Source: Cycas panzhihuaensis
Lineage: Eukaryota; Cycadophyta
Length of the DNA: 64,000 bases
Reading direction: 5' to 3'
Assembly (NCBI GenBank): GCA_023213395.1
Contig: CM041465.1
Location: 249,929,741-249,993,740, forward strand
Shown: one piece after another, positions 21,418 through 32,928 of the stretch
Layout: each line of letters begins with the position of its first letter
How positions within the stretch are numbered: position 1 is the first letter of the stretch
Position numbers and translations under genes: made by a program
Notes under the pieces: model-generated
What the model was told of the DNA's origin: nothing
Seen by the model: the letters and a program-made list of their open reading frames with translations, nothing else
Databases searched by the model: none

Positions 21418-22343
21418 AGTTGGGAAATTCATGTTTGTTGATGTTGGGTACTGTTGAACAGTGCTTTACACTGTTATACAACTTTTCTTACAGATTTTAA
21501 ATACATCCACATTGGGAATTCTTTGTTTGGCCAAACTTTTTGGCTACTTTTTGCTCATTTGAGGGCACAAATCATCAAATTGGTTGAAAAGACTATCACT
21601 AGTGTGCTCAAAAGGCTTTAAAACCCCTATTTTAAGCTATTATTTGCTCAAATTTGTCAACAATTGAGCACAAACAGAGATTGTTTCACTTCCCTTAATG
21701 GCAAAATGTTTTTCTCGGCTTCAACAGCTTAGATGTCTTCTATTCTACAATTTTTTTTATTTTTTTGTGGGGGATCTTTATCTGCTAATTATGCAGATGG
21801 GTTTCAATTTCTATGAGATTTGGAGCTCAAATAAGCTTTCTAGAATAAATAGAAGTCAATTTACCAAGGCGTTTTTTCAAAAACCTTTTTTTTGGCAACT
21901 TCAGTTGCTCATATCTCCTCCGATTCTCAATCTTTTTCAAAAATTCTTTTTGTAGTGTCTTCATCTACTTAAATCTAAGTGGATTTTTGATTTCGCGGCA
22001 TTTGGAGTAGTATTTAATGAGAAACATCAAATTGCTCCTCGAATGGGTCACTGTTGTTTAAAAAAATTGTCTCCATTTCTTTAAACTTTTATAAATTCTT
22101 TCTAATGTTCTAAAGTTGTATTAAAATTAGAATATTCTTTTTGAATATTCTCCTTTTAATGTGTTGAACTTTATAAGGTGAAAATTGGTTTGTGTTTTGG
22201 TCATTTTTGGGCCTTCTAAAGTTATTTTTTGTTAGTGCTAAAGGCTAAATATTGTACAAGACTTTGTAGCCTCTGAGTTAGCATATAAAACCCACGTTTA
22301 TGGTCCTATTTCATAATTTTTTCTTTTTTTTTTTTTCTTTAAA
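21418..22343 (+). other. Leader of copia element Co1 (right part)
   Basis: AT-rich, T-run-rich DNA upstream of the Co1 gag. No coding sequence is supported; the frames at 21698-21955 and elsewhere show no motif. Removing Gy1 joins it to 9556. Confidence 0.45.
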
Positions 22344-23200
22344 GATGTCAAGTGTGAATATTTCAAGCTATAGATTATCTGATTCACATGAATTAAATGG
22401 AAAATTTTATGTAATTTAGAAACTCAAGATTTTCAATATTTTGGCTCTAAAAAGACTGGCAAAGAATGTTGACGGTGCTGAACCAAAATTGACTGTAACA
22501 ACTGGGATGACGACCACTACTGTAGTGATAGATAAAGATGTACTTGATTGGGAGGATTGCAACCAAAAAGCTTTAGCCATCATTGGTTTGTTAGTGGAAG
22601 ATGACCTCATCACACATTTTCAAGGAAGAGACTTAGCATCTAAAGCATGGTAGACTTTAAAAGACTTTTTTGAAGTAAAGAATGAGACTTGGGTTTTATA
22701 CCTAAGAAGTCTTTTTTATTTTTGTAAGATGACCATTAAAGACTCTATCTCCTCACATGTACCAAAGTTGAAGGAGATTAGAGATCAACTTATCACAATA
22801 GGTGAGACTTTAGCAGATAAGGAACTAGTTAGCATCACCTTGAATAACTTGCATGAAGGCTACTGTATTTTTGTAACTAGTCTTTGCTTGACTGAAAGAA
22901 CATAGTCCTTATCATTTGATGAACTTGTTGGGTTTCTCCTACATGAGGAGTAAGTGTTAGGTAGTTACCTACGTAGCAATAGTGCTATGGTGTTAGCAAC
23001 TCCATCCAAAAAGAAGGCCTATAAGAACCCTCCTAAGAATGTCTCATAGCCTCCTCACAACAAAAGCACTAAAAGCTTAAAAAGGACAAATCTTGTGATT
23101 ATTGCAATAAGAAGGGTCATCTTGAAAAGAACTATTAGAAGAAGAAGAAACACAAGAAGACAACATCTACATTTGCACTAGCATCTGCACCAATATTTGC
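22344..23200 (+). pseudogene. Co1 gag (Ty1/copia)
   Basis: Starts MSSVNISSYRLSDSHELNGK, continues with NILALKRLAKN, DLITHFQGRDLASKAW, LVSITLNNLHEGYCIFVTSL and a knuckle CDYCNKKGHLEKNY whose last Cys is Tyr. The Co2 gag (start 29473) is close in sequence, so they belong to one family. Several Trp, Gln and other codons are stops. Confidence 0.8.
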
Positions 23201-23207
23201 ACCTATT

Positions 23208-24220
23208 TTGACAACAAATAATAAACTTGTTGTGGTGGTTCTTCATGCATTTGCATTAGATTTTTGGTACTTGGATTCTGAAGCATCAAAACATATCACC
23301 CCTCACAAGGAGTGGTTTAGTGAGATAAATGAAGGCTTCTCTTCTTCCATTATTCTTGGTGACAACAATCATCATAAGGTCTTTAGTCAAGGTACTATAA
23401 CCTTTAATCAACTAGACAATGGAGTGTTTAAAGTCTCTAATGTTTACTATGTGCCCTTTTATAAACATAACTTGCTTTCTGTTAATCACATAACTAAACA
23501 ACAATTGGAAGTTGTTTTTAATGCAATTGAGTGTCATATCAAGAAAAAAAATGTTATTGTAGCTCGAGGTTTTGAAGAGAATGGACTTTATAAATTCTAT
23601 GGAATCCTTGAGCATGCTTTTATTACATGTGGCTTTTTTGACACTCTATGGCATGATCGTTATGGTCATTTGAACTACAATAATTTTGAGTTGTTGAGCA
23701 AATTGCATATGGTACATGACCTTCCCTTTATTCAAAAGAGCAGCAAAATATGTGACATTTGTGCTCTAGAGAAGCAACATAAAAATCCATTTGTCAAGTC
23801 CGCATGGTAGGATAAGGACAAACTTGAATTAGTTCACTCTGATTTGTATGGACCCATTTCACCTGTTTCACTTAGAGGTGCTAATTATTTTATGACCTTC
23901 ATCGATGATGTCACTAGGAGATGTTGGATCTATTTGCTTAAGAATAAATTATATGCTTTTGACAAGTTTATAGAATTCAAAGTTGAAGTTGAGACCTTTT
24001 CTGAAAAGAAAATTAAGATTCTGAGGAGTGACACTAGAGGTGAGTACTTGTGAAACGACTTCATCAACTTTTGAAAAAGCCATGACATTTAGCATTGATT
24101 GATTACAACATACACTTTGTAATAGAATGGTGTATTTGAGACGAAAAATTGCACAATTGTGGAGATGGTTCAATGCTTTCTTAAGGCAAAAGTTGTCTAT
24201 AAAGGTTTATCGGGTGAAGC
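23208..24220 (+). pseudogene. Co1 protease, GAG-pre-integrase and integrase N-terminal half
   Basis: One 200-codon frame (23208-23810) holds WYLDSEASKHIT (the protease D-S-G-A site changed to D-S-E-A), YYVPFYKHNLLSVNHI, LWHDRYGHLNYNN and CDICALEKQHKNPF (integrase H-H-C-C). Then MYGPISPVSLRGANYFMTFIDD and ILRSDTRGEYL give the integrase core with two Asp residues. Stops increase after 24050. The frame GLSGE is cut at 24220 by Gy2 and resumes at 62389 with VAKTTAYMLNN. Confidence 0.85.
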
Positions 24221-24634
24221 TGTTACATAACTCATCTCGCTAAGTTATGTAAAACACTATTATACAGAGAGATATTAGGAGGTTAAGAGATAAAGTTAAT
24301 TATGGAACTTCGTGCCCGAGCCGATAAGCTGGCCAATGGTATGTAAGGCCGCTATGCCATCCAATAGAATGTAAGGCCACTTAGTCCACCAATAGGATTG
24401 CATGTGAAAGACCCCTTTTGTCTATATAAGAGTCATAGATTGTAAATGATGGTCATCTTGATATAACGTTTTATAAAGATTGTGCTGCGGTACTCTCTAT
24501 TTTGGTGATCATTTGGCACTCTTGTGTTCTTGTGAGATTCTCTATTAATTTGTTTGTCCTATTGGACAGAACGAAGCAATTACGATTGTTATTTTCTACT
24601 ATCTCAAGGAGCACTTGTGAGAAGAAACGTCCCA
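24221..24634 (+). repeat. Gy2 5' LTR
   Basis: TGTTACATAACTC..GTCCCA. A TATA box TATATAAG lies at 24423-24430. TTACATAACT (24223) and AGTTATGTAA (24243) are a perfect 10-bp inverted pair with a 10-nt loop, kept in the 3' LTR. Confidence 0.92.
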
Positions 24635-25197
24635 AGTGGTATTAGAGTTGCATTGCGATCATGGGAAGCTTCTTGAGAAATTAGAATTTCTTTTCTTTTC
24701 TGTAGAGATCGAGGAAAGACCTTCGCTTAGTACTCTCTCCACGGAGATTGAGGAACAGTACCAAGACAGTCCAAGAGTCGAGAGAAAAGGGGAATTTTTT
24801 CCCCAGATAATGCCAGTACTTTATCCTTTTGTTTTCAATCTAGTTTTAATTTCATCTCTGTATTTCAATTTTTGCATTGAATTATATCTCAATGGTAGAT
24901 AACACCACTGGGCGGCTACCCTTTCTCCCTCCCACCTCCTTTCATGGGTAGATAACACCACTGGGTGGCTACCCAAGTAGTTAGGTAGAGACCCTATACC
25001 GGGGGTCTTTAAATATCATAGGGATATCTTGTTCTGGCTAAGTGCATCGTGGCTCTTCCGCCCTTTGCGTGAAGAACTGGAGATAACACTCTTGAACCAA
25101 GCCCTAGATAGAACCTGGCTACGGAAGTGCGCCTCCACATACCTTCGGGTATATAGGACCCCTTTAGGTCCCAATTCCTTCCTAGCATAAGCAAACT
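24635..25197 (+). other. Gy2 primer-binding site and leader, first part
   Basis: Primer-binding site at 24637. A 24-bp unit GGTAGATAACACCACTGGG..GGCTACCC occurs twice (about 24895 and 24949), each with GGTAG/CTACC inverted ends. No coding sequence is supported. Co2 inserted at 25197. Confidence 0.6.
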
Positions 25198-25571
25198 TGA
25201 AAGAATGAGAGGATAAAAGCTAATCTTACAACATAAAACCACATGCAAGAAGCAAGAGGTGATGATACGTCAACAAGACTAAACTCTCCAAAATTCTCAT
25301 TAAAAAAATATGAATGATACAAGTGCATATTTATAAGTTTACACCATGTCTAAACATAGGAGTTGGTTCAACAAACTCCTAACGTCCCCATAATTTTTGG
25401 TGTGCTCAAACTACCTCATAAATAGTTGAGCATCTTTGACTTCTAGAACTTTGACTAGGAATCTTCTCTCACTAGAATATTTTTATATAGAATATTCCAT
25501 GTGAGAACTTATTCTAATGAACCTAAAATGAACTTAAATGAAATGAAATGGAATGTGCATTATTTCTAACA
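25198..25571 (-). repeat. Co2 LTR, left (3' LTR)
   Basis: TGAAAGAATGAG..TTTCTAACA on the + strand. Differs from the right LTR by a 4-base cluster near 25408, two single bases and GTGAGAAC versus GTGAAC. Confidence 0.93.
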
Positions 25572-26036
25572 CCCTCCCATAATGATAAGTTCATTTTCTC
25601 TTACAAACATTAATGTTCTCAATCTTTCAAAAATTTCACGACTCAAGGCTTTGGTAAGTAAGTCTGCAATTTGATCACTTGAGCTACAATAGACCAATTC
25701 GACTACTCCTTTCTCCACTTGTTCTCGAATGAAATGATGATGAATTTCCATGTGTTTGCTCCTTGCGTGGAAAACTGGATTCTTTGACAGTTGGATTGCA
25801 CCTTGATTGTCGCAAAATAATTGAGTTGGTTCATTTTGATCAAGTTTGAAGTAGCTAAGAAGTCCTCTAAGCCAAATAGCCCATGAAGTTGTGGTTCTTG
25901 CGACTTTGTATTCGACTTGATGGATGACAAAGAAACCGTTGCCTGTAATTTACTGCTTCATGAGATCATTCCGGAATTGAGTGTGAATGAATATCCCAAT
26001 GTAGATCTTCTTGTATCAGCATCTCCTGCTCAGTCT
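25566..26036 (-). pseudogene. Co2 RNase H
   Basis: Reads HEFTDSD at the RT border, then a shifted frame (25930-25703) and MEIHHHFIREQVEKGVVELV with SSDQIADLLTKALSREIFE, the typical copia RNase H tail, ending at the LTR. At least one frameshift and stops around 25960-26035. Confidence 0.82.
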
Positions 26037-27228
26037 GAGTCGGTGAATTCATGTAATACAAATTCAGAAGATTTCTGAAATAGGAGTCCAAACCGAATAG
26101 TTCTTTGAACATATCTCAGAATGCGTTTTGCTGCTTTCCAATGTGATATTGAAGGAGCATTCATGTATCTTGATACAATACCAACAACATAACTCAAATC
26201 AGGTCTAGTGTTAGTCAAATAAATAAGACTACCCACTAGTTGCCTGTATAGAGTTTCATCAACAATTTTTTTATTGCCTTCTTTTACCAATTTGAGTCCA
26301 ACTTCCATTGGAGTTGAAATTGGTTTACAACTTTCCATATGGAAGTGTTTTAACAAATTGTAAGCATACTTTGACTGAGATACAAAGATATGATCTTTCT
26401 TTTGCCAGATTTCCATTCCTAAGTAGAAATGCAATAAACCAAGATCAGTCATATCAAAAGCCTTTGATAATTGCTTTTTGAGTATGTTGATCTTTTCAAC
26501 ACTAGATCCAGTCAAAATTAAATCATCCACATACAAAGCTACAATTAGGATATCATGATCCTTATGCAACACATACAAGCTATGATCAGATTCACATCTT
26601 GTGAATCCATGTGAAACAAAATATTCATCAATGCGTGAGTACCACGCCCTTGGTGCTGTTTGACCCATAAAGAGCTTTCTTCAACTTGCAAACAAGTTGT
26701 TCATTTTCTCCTTTTTCAAACCCTTCTGGTTGTTTCATGTAGACCTCTTCATTCAAAATGCCATTTAAGAAGGCATTTTTTACATCCATCTGATGAAGTT
26801 CCCAAGCGGCGGTACGCAAGAGAAATCAACATCCTTATAGTAGTCATTTTTGCTACAGGTGCAAAAGTTTCTTCATAATCAACTCCTGGTGTTTGAGAGT
26901 ATCCTTTTGCAACAAGACGAGCCTTGTATCTTTCTATGGCACCATTAGATTGATACTTGACTCGATATACCCATCTGCAACCAATTACCTTTTTGCCTGG
27001 AGGTGATTTGACAAGATCCCAAGTGTCATTCTTCATGATAGAGTCGTATTCTTCTTTCATGGCATTTTGCCAATGTGCTGCATCCTTGGCTTCATGAAAT
27101 GTTTGTGGCTCTTCAACACTTAAGAGATTTGCCATCAAAGCAAGGTTAGTCTTACTTCTTGTTTGAATTCCAGACTCTAGATTTACTTCTCCAGATTCTT
27201 GAATGGTTTGTAAATACCACTTGGGCAA
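26030..27228 (-). pseudogene. Co2 reverse transcriptase
   Basis: Reads [109 protein letters not shown] and TDLGLLHFYLGMEI. The YVDD catalytic box is intact. Small indels near 26660 (in the ..LYGLKQ.. motif) and near 26800 shift the frame. Confidence 0.88.
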
Positions 27229-27234
27229 TTTTTT

Positions 27235-28331
27235 GAAGAACTAGGAAAATATGTGGAATCAGTAGTAGAAGAGGTAGAAGCTTCATCCTCACTATCACAT
27301 TTTTCTTTTCCTTTATGCTTTTGTTCTTCTTCTATAGGTACAAAAAGCTGATCATCTTCTCTTGTTTCTTGAAACAATACATCTCTACTTATGACAATCT
27401 TTTTGTCAGTGAGATTCCAAAGCCTATATGCTTTTGATGTCGAGCTGTAACCTACAAGAATACATTTTGTACTCTTGTCATCAAGTTTATGACTTTTTTC
27501 TTTAGGCACATGAACATAAGCAATACATCCAAATATTCTAAGATGTGCAGTAGAAGGTTTTACATTAGTCTAAGCTTCTTCTAGAGTTATGTTTCTAACT
27601 GCTTTTGTAGAACTAATATTTAACAAGTACACGGCTGTATTGACAACTTCTCCCCAAAGTCCTTTTGGAACATCTCTTGCCTTCATCATGCATCGTGCCA
27701 TTTCAAGAATGGTTCGATTCTTTCACTCTGCAACACCATTTTGTTGTGGAGCATATGCTGTTGTAAGTTGATGCTGTATCCCATGATCTTTGCAGAAGTT
27801 GATGAATTCACTGGATAAGTATTCGCCTCCGCTGTCACTTCTCAATATTTTTATACTTTTATTAGAATTGTTTTCAGCTTCAGCTTTGAATTCTCTAAAC
27901 TTTGCAAAAGCATCAGATTTGTTTTTGATGAGATAAACCCAACACTTTCTTGTAAAATCATCAATAAAAGTGATGAAGTATTGTGCTCCTCCATATGAAT
28001 GTGGTGAGATTGGTCCTTATAAGTCAGAATGTACCAATTCTAACTTATCCTTTGCTCTCCATCTTGATTTCTGGAATGGTTCCCTATGCTGCTTTCCAAG
28101 TACACAAGCTTCACACACCTTGTCAGTTTTCTTGATTGAAGGTAAATCATTTACCATATTCAATCTATGCATTAGCTGAAGACTGGTATAATTCAAATGA
28201 CCAAATCGGTCATGCCATAAAGTGTTATCTAAATTTTTAGTCATGAGACTAAGCTCATAGGTGCCAGAGAATTTATAAACTCCATTCTCATGCACACCTT
28301 GAGCTATTACAACATTGTCCTTTTTCATCAA
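27235..28331 (-). pseudogene. Co2 integrase
   Basis: LWHDRFGHLNYTSLQLMHRL and CEACVLGKQHREPF give the H-H-C-C motif; [29 protein letters not shown] and QQNGVAE supply the D,D,E residues. The C-terminal part (27509-27183) reads KLDDKSTKCILVGYS. In-frame stops after LVHSDL, VAE and LEEA. Confidence 0.87.
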
Positions 28332-28372
28332 ACACTTTGACTTATCAAATTCTACCTTAATATCTTGTTGAG

Positions 28373-29473
28373 CTATGAAGTGAGAGATAATAGATTGTGC
28401 TTGAAGGAAGGTACAAATAGCACATTGGAAACCTTAAAGGTTCCATAATTTGGTTGATGAATGCAAATGGTGCCACAACCAACAACTTGATGCTGACTAT
28501 TGTCTCCAAGTACAATGGGAGGAATATTGCATTCCTTCAAGTCTTCAAACCAATCTTTTTGAAATGAAATATGCTTTGAAGCTCCAGAATCCACATACCA
28601 TTCACATGAATTTTGACTTGTAGCATTAAATACAAAGACTTTGTCATTTTCTTTTGTTGACAAAGCATTTGTCGATTTCTTCATATCAGCCTTCTTCTTC
28701 CAACACTGAACTTCAAGATGTCCTTTTTTGTTGCAGTATTTGCAAGTGACATCTTTTTTTGATTTTTGAGTGTTGAAGTTGCTTGCTTGAGGTAGATGTT
28801 TTGGAACATGATTTATGGGTTTTTTCTTAAATTTTGAGGCAAGTACAATGGAGCTACTTCCTCCTTCATTATAAAAACCCATCCGTTGTTCCTCTTGCAA
28901 CAATAGACCACTTAACTCCTCAAATGTTAAAGGTTCAGGTCTACTTGTGAGACATATACTTGTCACAAATATGTGAAATCCTGCATGCAAGCTATTCAAA
29001 GTAATGCTAATAAGCTCTCTATCTTGGATATCTTCACCAACTGCAATAAGCTGTTCCTTAATTTCTTTCAGCTTCTGCAAGTGTGAAGTGATAGAGTCAT
29101 TATTTGTTATTTTACATGAATAGAGTTGATTCCTTAAATACAAGACTCTTGTTTCGTTTTTTGTTTCAAACATATCTTTGATAGTCTTCCAAGCTTCCGA
29201 TGCAAGTGTCTTGCCTTGTAGGTGAGTGATTAACTCATCAGCTACTGATAGGTTGATGATTGCGAATGCCTTTTGGTTTCTATCGTGCCAAGCCGCCTCC
29301 TCGATCTCATCAACCGGATTTTGATCAGGTTTCTTATCTTTCTCTTCTACTATCTCCATAAGCCTTTGTAAGGCTAAAATATTGGAAATTTTAAATTTCC
29401 AAATTACATAATTTTTGCCATCGAGTTTTTGAGAATTTGGCAATATATATCCTCCAATATTTATAGAAGTCAT
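28373..29473 (-). pseudogene. Co2 gag and protease (366-codon open frame)
   Basis: A long intact frame: MTSINIGGYILPNSQKLDGK, LALQRLMEIVEEK, the UBN2-type gag core (DELITHLQGKTLASEAWKTI), knuckle CKYCNKKGHLEVQC and protease WYVDSGASKHIS with intact D-S-G-A. It ends prematurely after KHNLLSLTS, where a frameshift separates it from the GAG-pre-integrase segment. Gag packages the RNA; protease would process the polyprotein. Confidence 0.88.
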
Positions 29474-30385
29474 TATGACTTGTAAAACAAAATATTACTG
29501 CAAGTGTGAGTTTAATTTTAACTCAGTGACCACCAGGTAGTTTTACAATTGTAAAGGAGGAATAAAATTAATAGAAGAGAAATTTTTAAATATGAAACCT
29601 TCACAAAATAGTGAAAAGTTGTTCACTTTCAAATCCCTTTTAAGGATTAAAAAATTACAAAATTTCAATTTGCTTTAATATCCTTAATGATTAAGGAATA
29701 CCATTAAAGATTAATAAAATTTTCTAAACAAAATTAGTCTGAAAAGAGCTATTGTTTTAACCCTTATGAAATACTTTAACTTAAGAACTTTATAAAGGGT
29801 TAAATAATCAAAGTATATTCAAGGAATATACTTTTGTTTATAACTTAAAGTTATAAATATTAAGAATAGAAAAATCTTTATTTGATTGTTGGTCAGTTAG
29901 TCGGTAGTGGTAACTCGATTCCGTTTGCGGGCATTTGGCGGCTCGTCTTGACGGACTGGTCCATCTTCGTGTGGCTGAATGGAAATCTTCCCGTGGACTG
30001 GGCATCTTCATGTGGCAGTCACTCTTCGCCTAACATCTCCCGTGCGGTAATTGGGCACGGTGACTCTACTCGTCTTGGTGAGATGTCTCATAGCGTCTCC
30101 TCTGTGCAGGTCCATGACTGAGCTTCTTCTAATCTCCATCCTATTTGGGCTCAAGTCGACTCTTACGCTCTCCCGTTCGGTGGGTTAGTTACGAATAGCA
30201 TAGAGCAGTCTGGACAAGAGATGAACAGGGGTTTAGTGAGAGCAATTATTTGTGCTCAGACAAAGGGTGAGCAAATTTAGATGCTCAGACAAAGAGTAAG
30301 CAGATTCAGATGCTCAGACATTAGAGGCACCAGTGTCTTTAGAGCAGATTAGCACACATGTCAGAACCTGAAGGCTCTGATACCA
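29474..30385 (-). other. Co2 leader and primer-binding site
   Basis: About 900 bp untranslated. The primer-binding site is at 30373-30385 (GGCTCTGATACCA on the + strand). Next to it is a GC-richer stretch (29880-30230) unlike the AT-rich part near gag. No gene is supported; the + strand frame 29882-30121 has no motif. Confidence 0.65.
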
Positions 30386-30757
30386 TGAAAGAATGAGAGG
30401 ATAAAAGCTAATCTTACAACATAAAACCACATGCAAGAAGCAAGAGGTGATGATACGTCAACAAGACTAAACTCTCCAAAATTCTCATTAAAAAAATATG
30501 AATGATACAAGTGCATATTTATAAGTTTACACCATGTCTAAACATAGGAGTTGGTTCAACAAACTCCTAACGTCCCCATAATTTTTGGTGTGCTCAAAGA
30601 TGCTCATAAATAGTTGAGCATCTTTGACTTCTAGAACTTTGACTAGGAATCTTCTCTCACTAGAATATTCTTATATAGAATATTCCATGTGAACTTATTC
30701 TAATGAACCTAAAATGAACTTAAATGAAATGAAATGGAATGTGCATTGTTTCTAACA
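30386..30757 (-). repeat. Co2 LTR, right (5' LTR)
   Basis: Same TGAAAG..TAACA ends as the left copy. Followed by the second AAACT of the TSD at 30758-30762. Confidence 0.93.
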
Positions 30758-30859
30758 AAACTATCAACCGCTGAAGTCTTGTAGTGTAGTGGTTAGCGAT
30801 TAGTGCCACGAAGCTATCTGCCCCGAACTTTTACAGTTTATTGGCAGGCCTATATGACC

Positions 30860-31090
30860 AAGCACATCTTGTCTAGTGGTTGGTAGGATACCTTGATATA
30901 CATATTCCACTTCTAGGTTCAGACCGCAAGTCACCTCATATTTTGAAAAAGAAGTTCCTCTTACTGCCTGAACTCAGAACTTGTCAGTGCAGTTAGACTC
31001 ACTACAGAAAAGAGAAAAAAAAAAGAGATAGAAAAAGAGAAAAAAAAGCAAAAAGGAGAAAACGAAAACACCAGAAAAAAAAAAAATTAC
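30860..31090 (+). mobile_element. Candidate tRNA-derived SINE in the Gy2 leader
   Basis: TTGTCTAGTGG at 30869 resembles a pol III A box and GGTTCAGACC at 30916 a B box, about 45 nt apart, followed about 90 bp later by an A-rich tail with G interruptions (31011-31087). An extra A-box-like TAGTGTAGTGG lies at 30784, so a dimeric form is possible. Gy1 has no such block in its leader. No TSD was found. Confidence 0.35.
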
Positions 31091-31459
31091 CCTTACAACT
31101 ATATACCTCATTTCGATCAGCATATTGTGCTGATCAGTTTGCACTAGGTTGGTACATACTAGTAATTTTTACGTTTTTCAGTACCTGGTCACCGGTGGGC
31201 CCCACCACCCCCAACCCCCCCTACACCCCATTTACCCCATCTGAATGAGCTTTTCACACTTGTTTGATAGAACCTAATATCTTGTTTATGTAAATTTTTT
31301 AGGGTCAACAGGCTATAGACACCCCACAATCTCCCTATTCGCCCCCGTCTCTTCCCATTAACAACTCCCTTATTCTTACATCCCGTTCTTTCTTGATATT
31401 TCCCACTTCGTTCATTCTCTTTCTTTCTACCTATTCCCGCCTCTTTATGCCCTTTCTCC

Positions 31460-32172
31460 ATGGCTCCTCAAGGTAACCGTGACAAAATCCCGGCATTCGA
31501 GACCCAAGTCACCAACATCCAGGAAAAAATCAAAGAAGATTTAGACCACATGCTTGAGGAGGTTAAAAATGAAGTAGCTACTATACGGATAGAATTTCAC
31601 ACAAAATTGTCAAACCTAGCATCCCATGTTGATATCCAAAATGTACTTCAGAGGTTGAACAACTTCTCTCCTCTGCCACCAGTCGGCCCCACACATCAAC
31701 AAACTGTAACTCTACCTCCACGTCAGCAGCAACCATTTCACCATAAGATCAACATACCCACATTTGATCTGAATCTTAACAAGGACAACGCATGAAGTTG
31801 GATTAGTAAACTAGAGTCCTACTTTACACTCAACCCAATGTCAGTAAATGAGCAACTTACATTTGCTTCCATCCACTTAGATAGGAAGGCACACCATTGG
31901 TTTCGATGGTGGAAACGAGAGTACCCTTCTAGCCAATCTTGGACACACTTCTCTATCTGTTTTTTCAAGCAATATGAAGACACTTGGAACCAATCTTTTT
32001 TCACACAATTGAAATGGTTGAAACAAGTCTCCTTTGTCGAAGTATACACTGATGAGTTCCAATCTCTACGTAATCAGGTTGATCAACAACTTGAGAAACA
32101 GACAGAGATGGATACATATGTGTATGGGCTTAAAGAACGCATCCAAATGTGCCTGAAGACGGTCTCCCTATC
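31460..32172 (+). pseudogene. Gy2 gag, first part
   Basis: MAPQGNRDKIPAFETQ, then IDIQNVLQ-like coil, INIPTFDLNLNKDN, a stop at 31793 (probably CGA to TGA), SWISKLESYFTLNPM, DRKAHHWFRWWKREYPS, QYEDTWNQSFFTQL, VYTDEFQSLRNQ and YVYGLKERIQMCLKTVSLS. It is cut by Co3 at 32172 and continues at 58158 with TLKDAINMAKTVEAEF. Confidence 0.85.
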
Positions 32173-32483
32173 TGAAGGAAGGATGGATCTAGGGAATAAA
32201 TCACTTACATGTACACAATGGCAATGAAGAATGAAAAATAGATGAAACAAGATATGAGAGCAAGCTTGGAGGTGAGAACGAATAATGACTCCCTCCTTGA
32301 GATTTCGCCTTTTATTTTTGAGGGTGAGCATTAGGGTTAGGATTTTTCCGCCTAATGACATGAACCCGAAATTACATCTAAATGCACATAAAGTGCATTT
32401 CATGAAGAGACTAATGCTAACAATATATCCTAAGGTCATATAATTAATGTACACAAATGACCTTGATACATTAACCTCTTTCA
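32173..32483 (-). repeat. Co3 LTR, left (3' LTR)
   Basis: TGAAGGAAGGATGG..CCTCTTTCA. Matches 57842-58152 with about twenty differences. Confidence 0.9.
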
Positions 32484-32928
32484 ACCCCCCCTCAATGGTG
32501 GAAGGTCATTTTGATAAAATCTATTCTATGAGGTCTTCATTTGAGCCTTATTATTACATTGAAATTCTAAATGACACTTTTGTGGGAAAACCCTCATGGG
32601 GAATAAAAACTCACGAACTTTCTAAGATTTATAGCCCCTTTTATAAATCAAAATGGCTAAGGTGGCTCTTTGATGTGGCATGATTGCCAAGCAGTTTAAA
32701 TATGCAGCTTAATTTGTTAAGTCTCCATATACCATTTGGTCATCCCCTATGTCCTTTCGGGTTTTCGTAGGTTCGATTTTCCAAAACTAGTACAACCCTT
32801 ATCCTTCCGTGCCCACATGGAGTTTTCACAAATAGGATAGAGTAGAGATTTACTCTTATTCTTCTGCACCTACAAGGGGTTTTCATGAAGAGAATAGAGT
32901 ATGATGATCCTGTTGCCATCTTCTTTTA
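32484..32928 (-). other. Co3 3' untranslated region
   Basis: Polypurine tract at the LTR edge (ACCCCCCCTCAATGG on the + strand), then about 430 bp without coding sequence. CCTATGTCCTTTCGGGTTTTCGTAGG and similar GTTTTC words recur weakly. Confidence 0.5.

Larger units (their letters stand above)
25198..30757 (-). mobile_element. Co2: near-complete Ty1/copia retrotransposon
   Basis: 5.56 kb with LTRs 25198-25571 and 30386-30757 that differ at about six bases plus a 2-bp indel, and a perfect AAACT TSD. On the minus strand the primer-binding site TGGTATCAGAGCC adjoins the right LTR and the polypurine tract ATTATGGGAGGG adjoins the left. Order gag, protease, integrase, RT, RNase H is copia. Frameshifts and stops in gag-pol make it defective, yet the LTR likeness suggests a fairly recent insertion for this region. 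Confidence 0.93.

Noticed and set aside
29882-30121. 79-codon + strand frame in the Co2 leader
   Set aside because: Antisense to the element, no motif, GC-richer composition explains the open frame.
32083-32484. 133-codon minus-strand frame across the Co3 left LTR (and its twin at 57749-58108)
   Set aside because: It lies in both LTR copies and has no known domain; a chance open frame in an LTR is the simpler reading.
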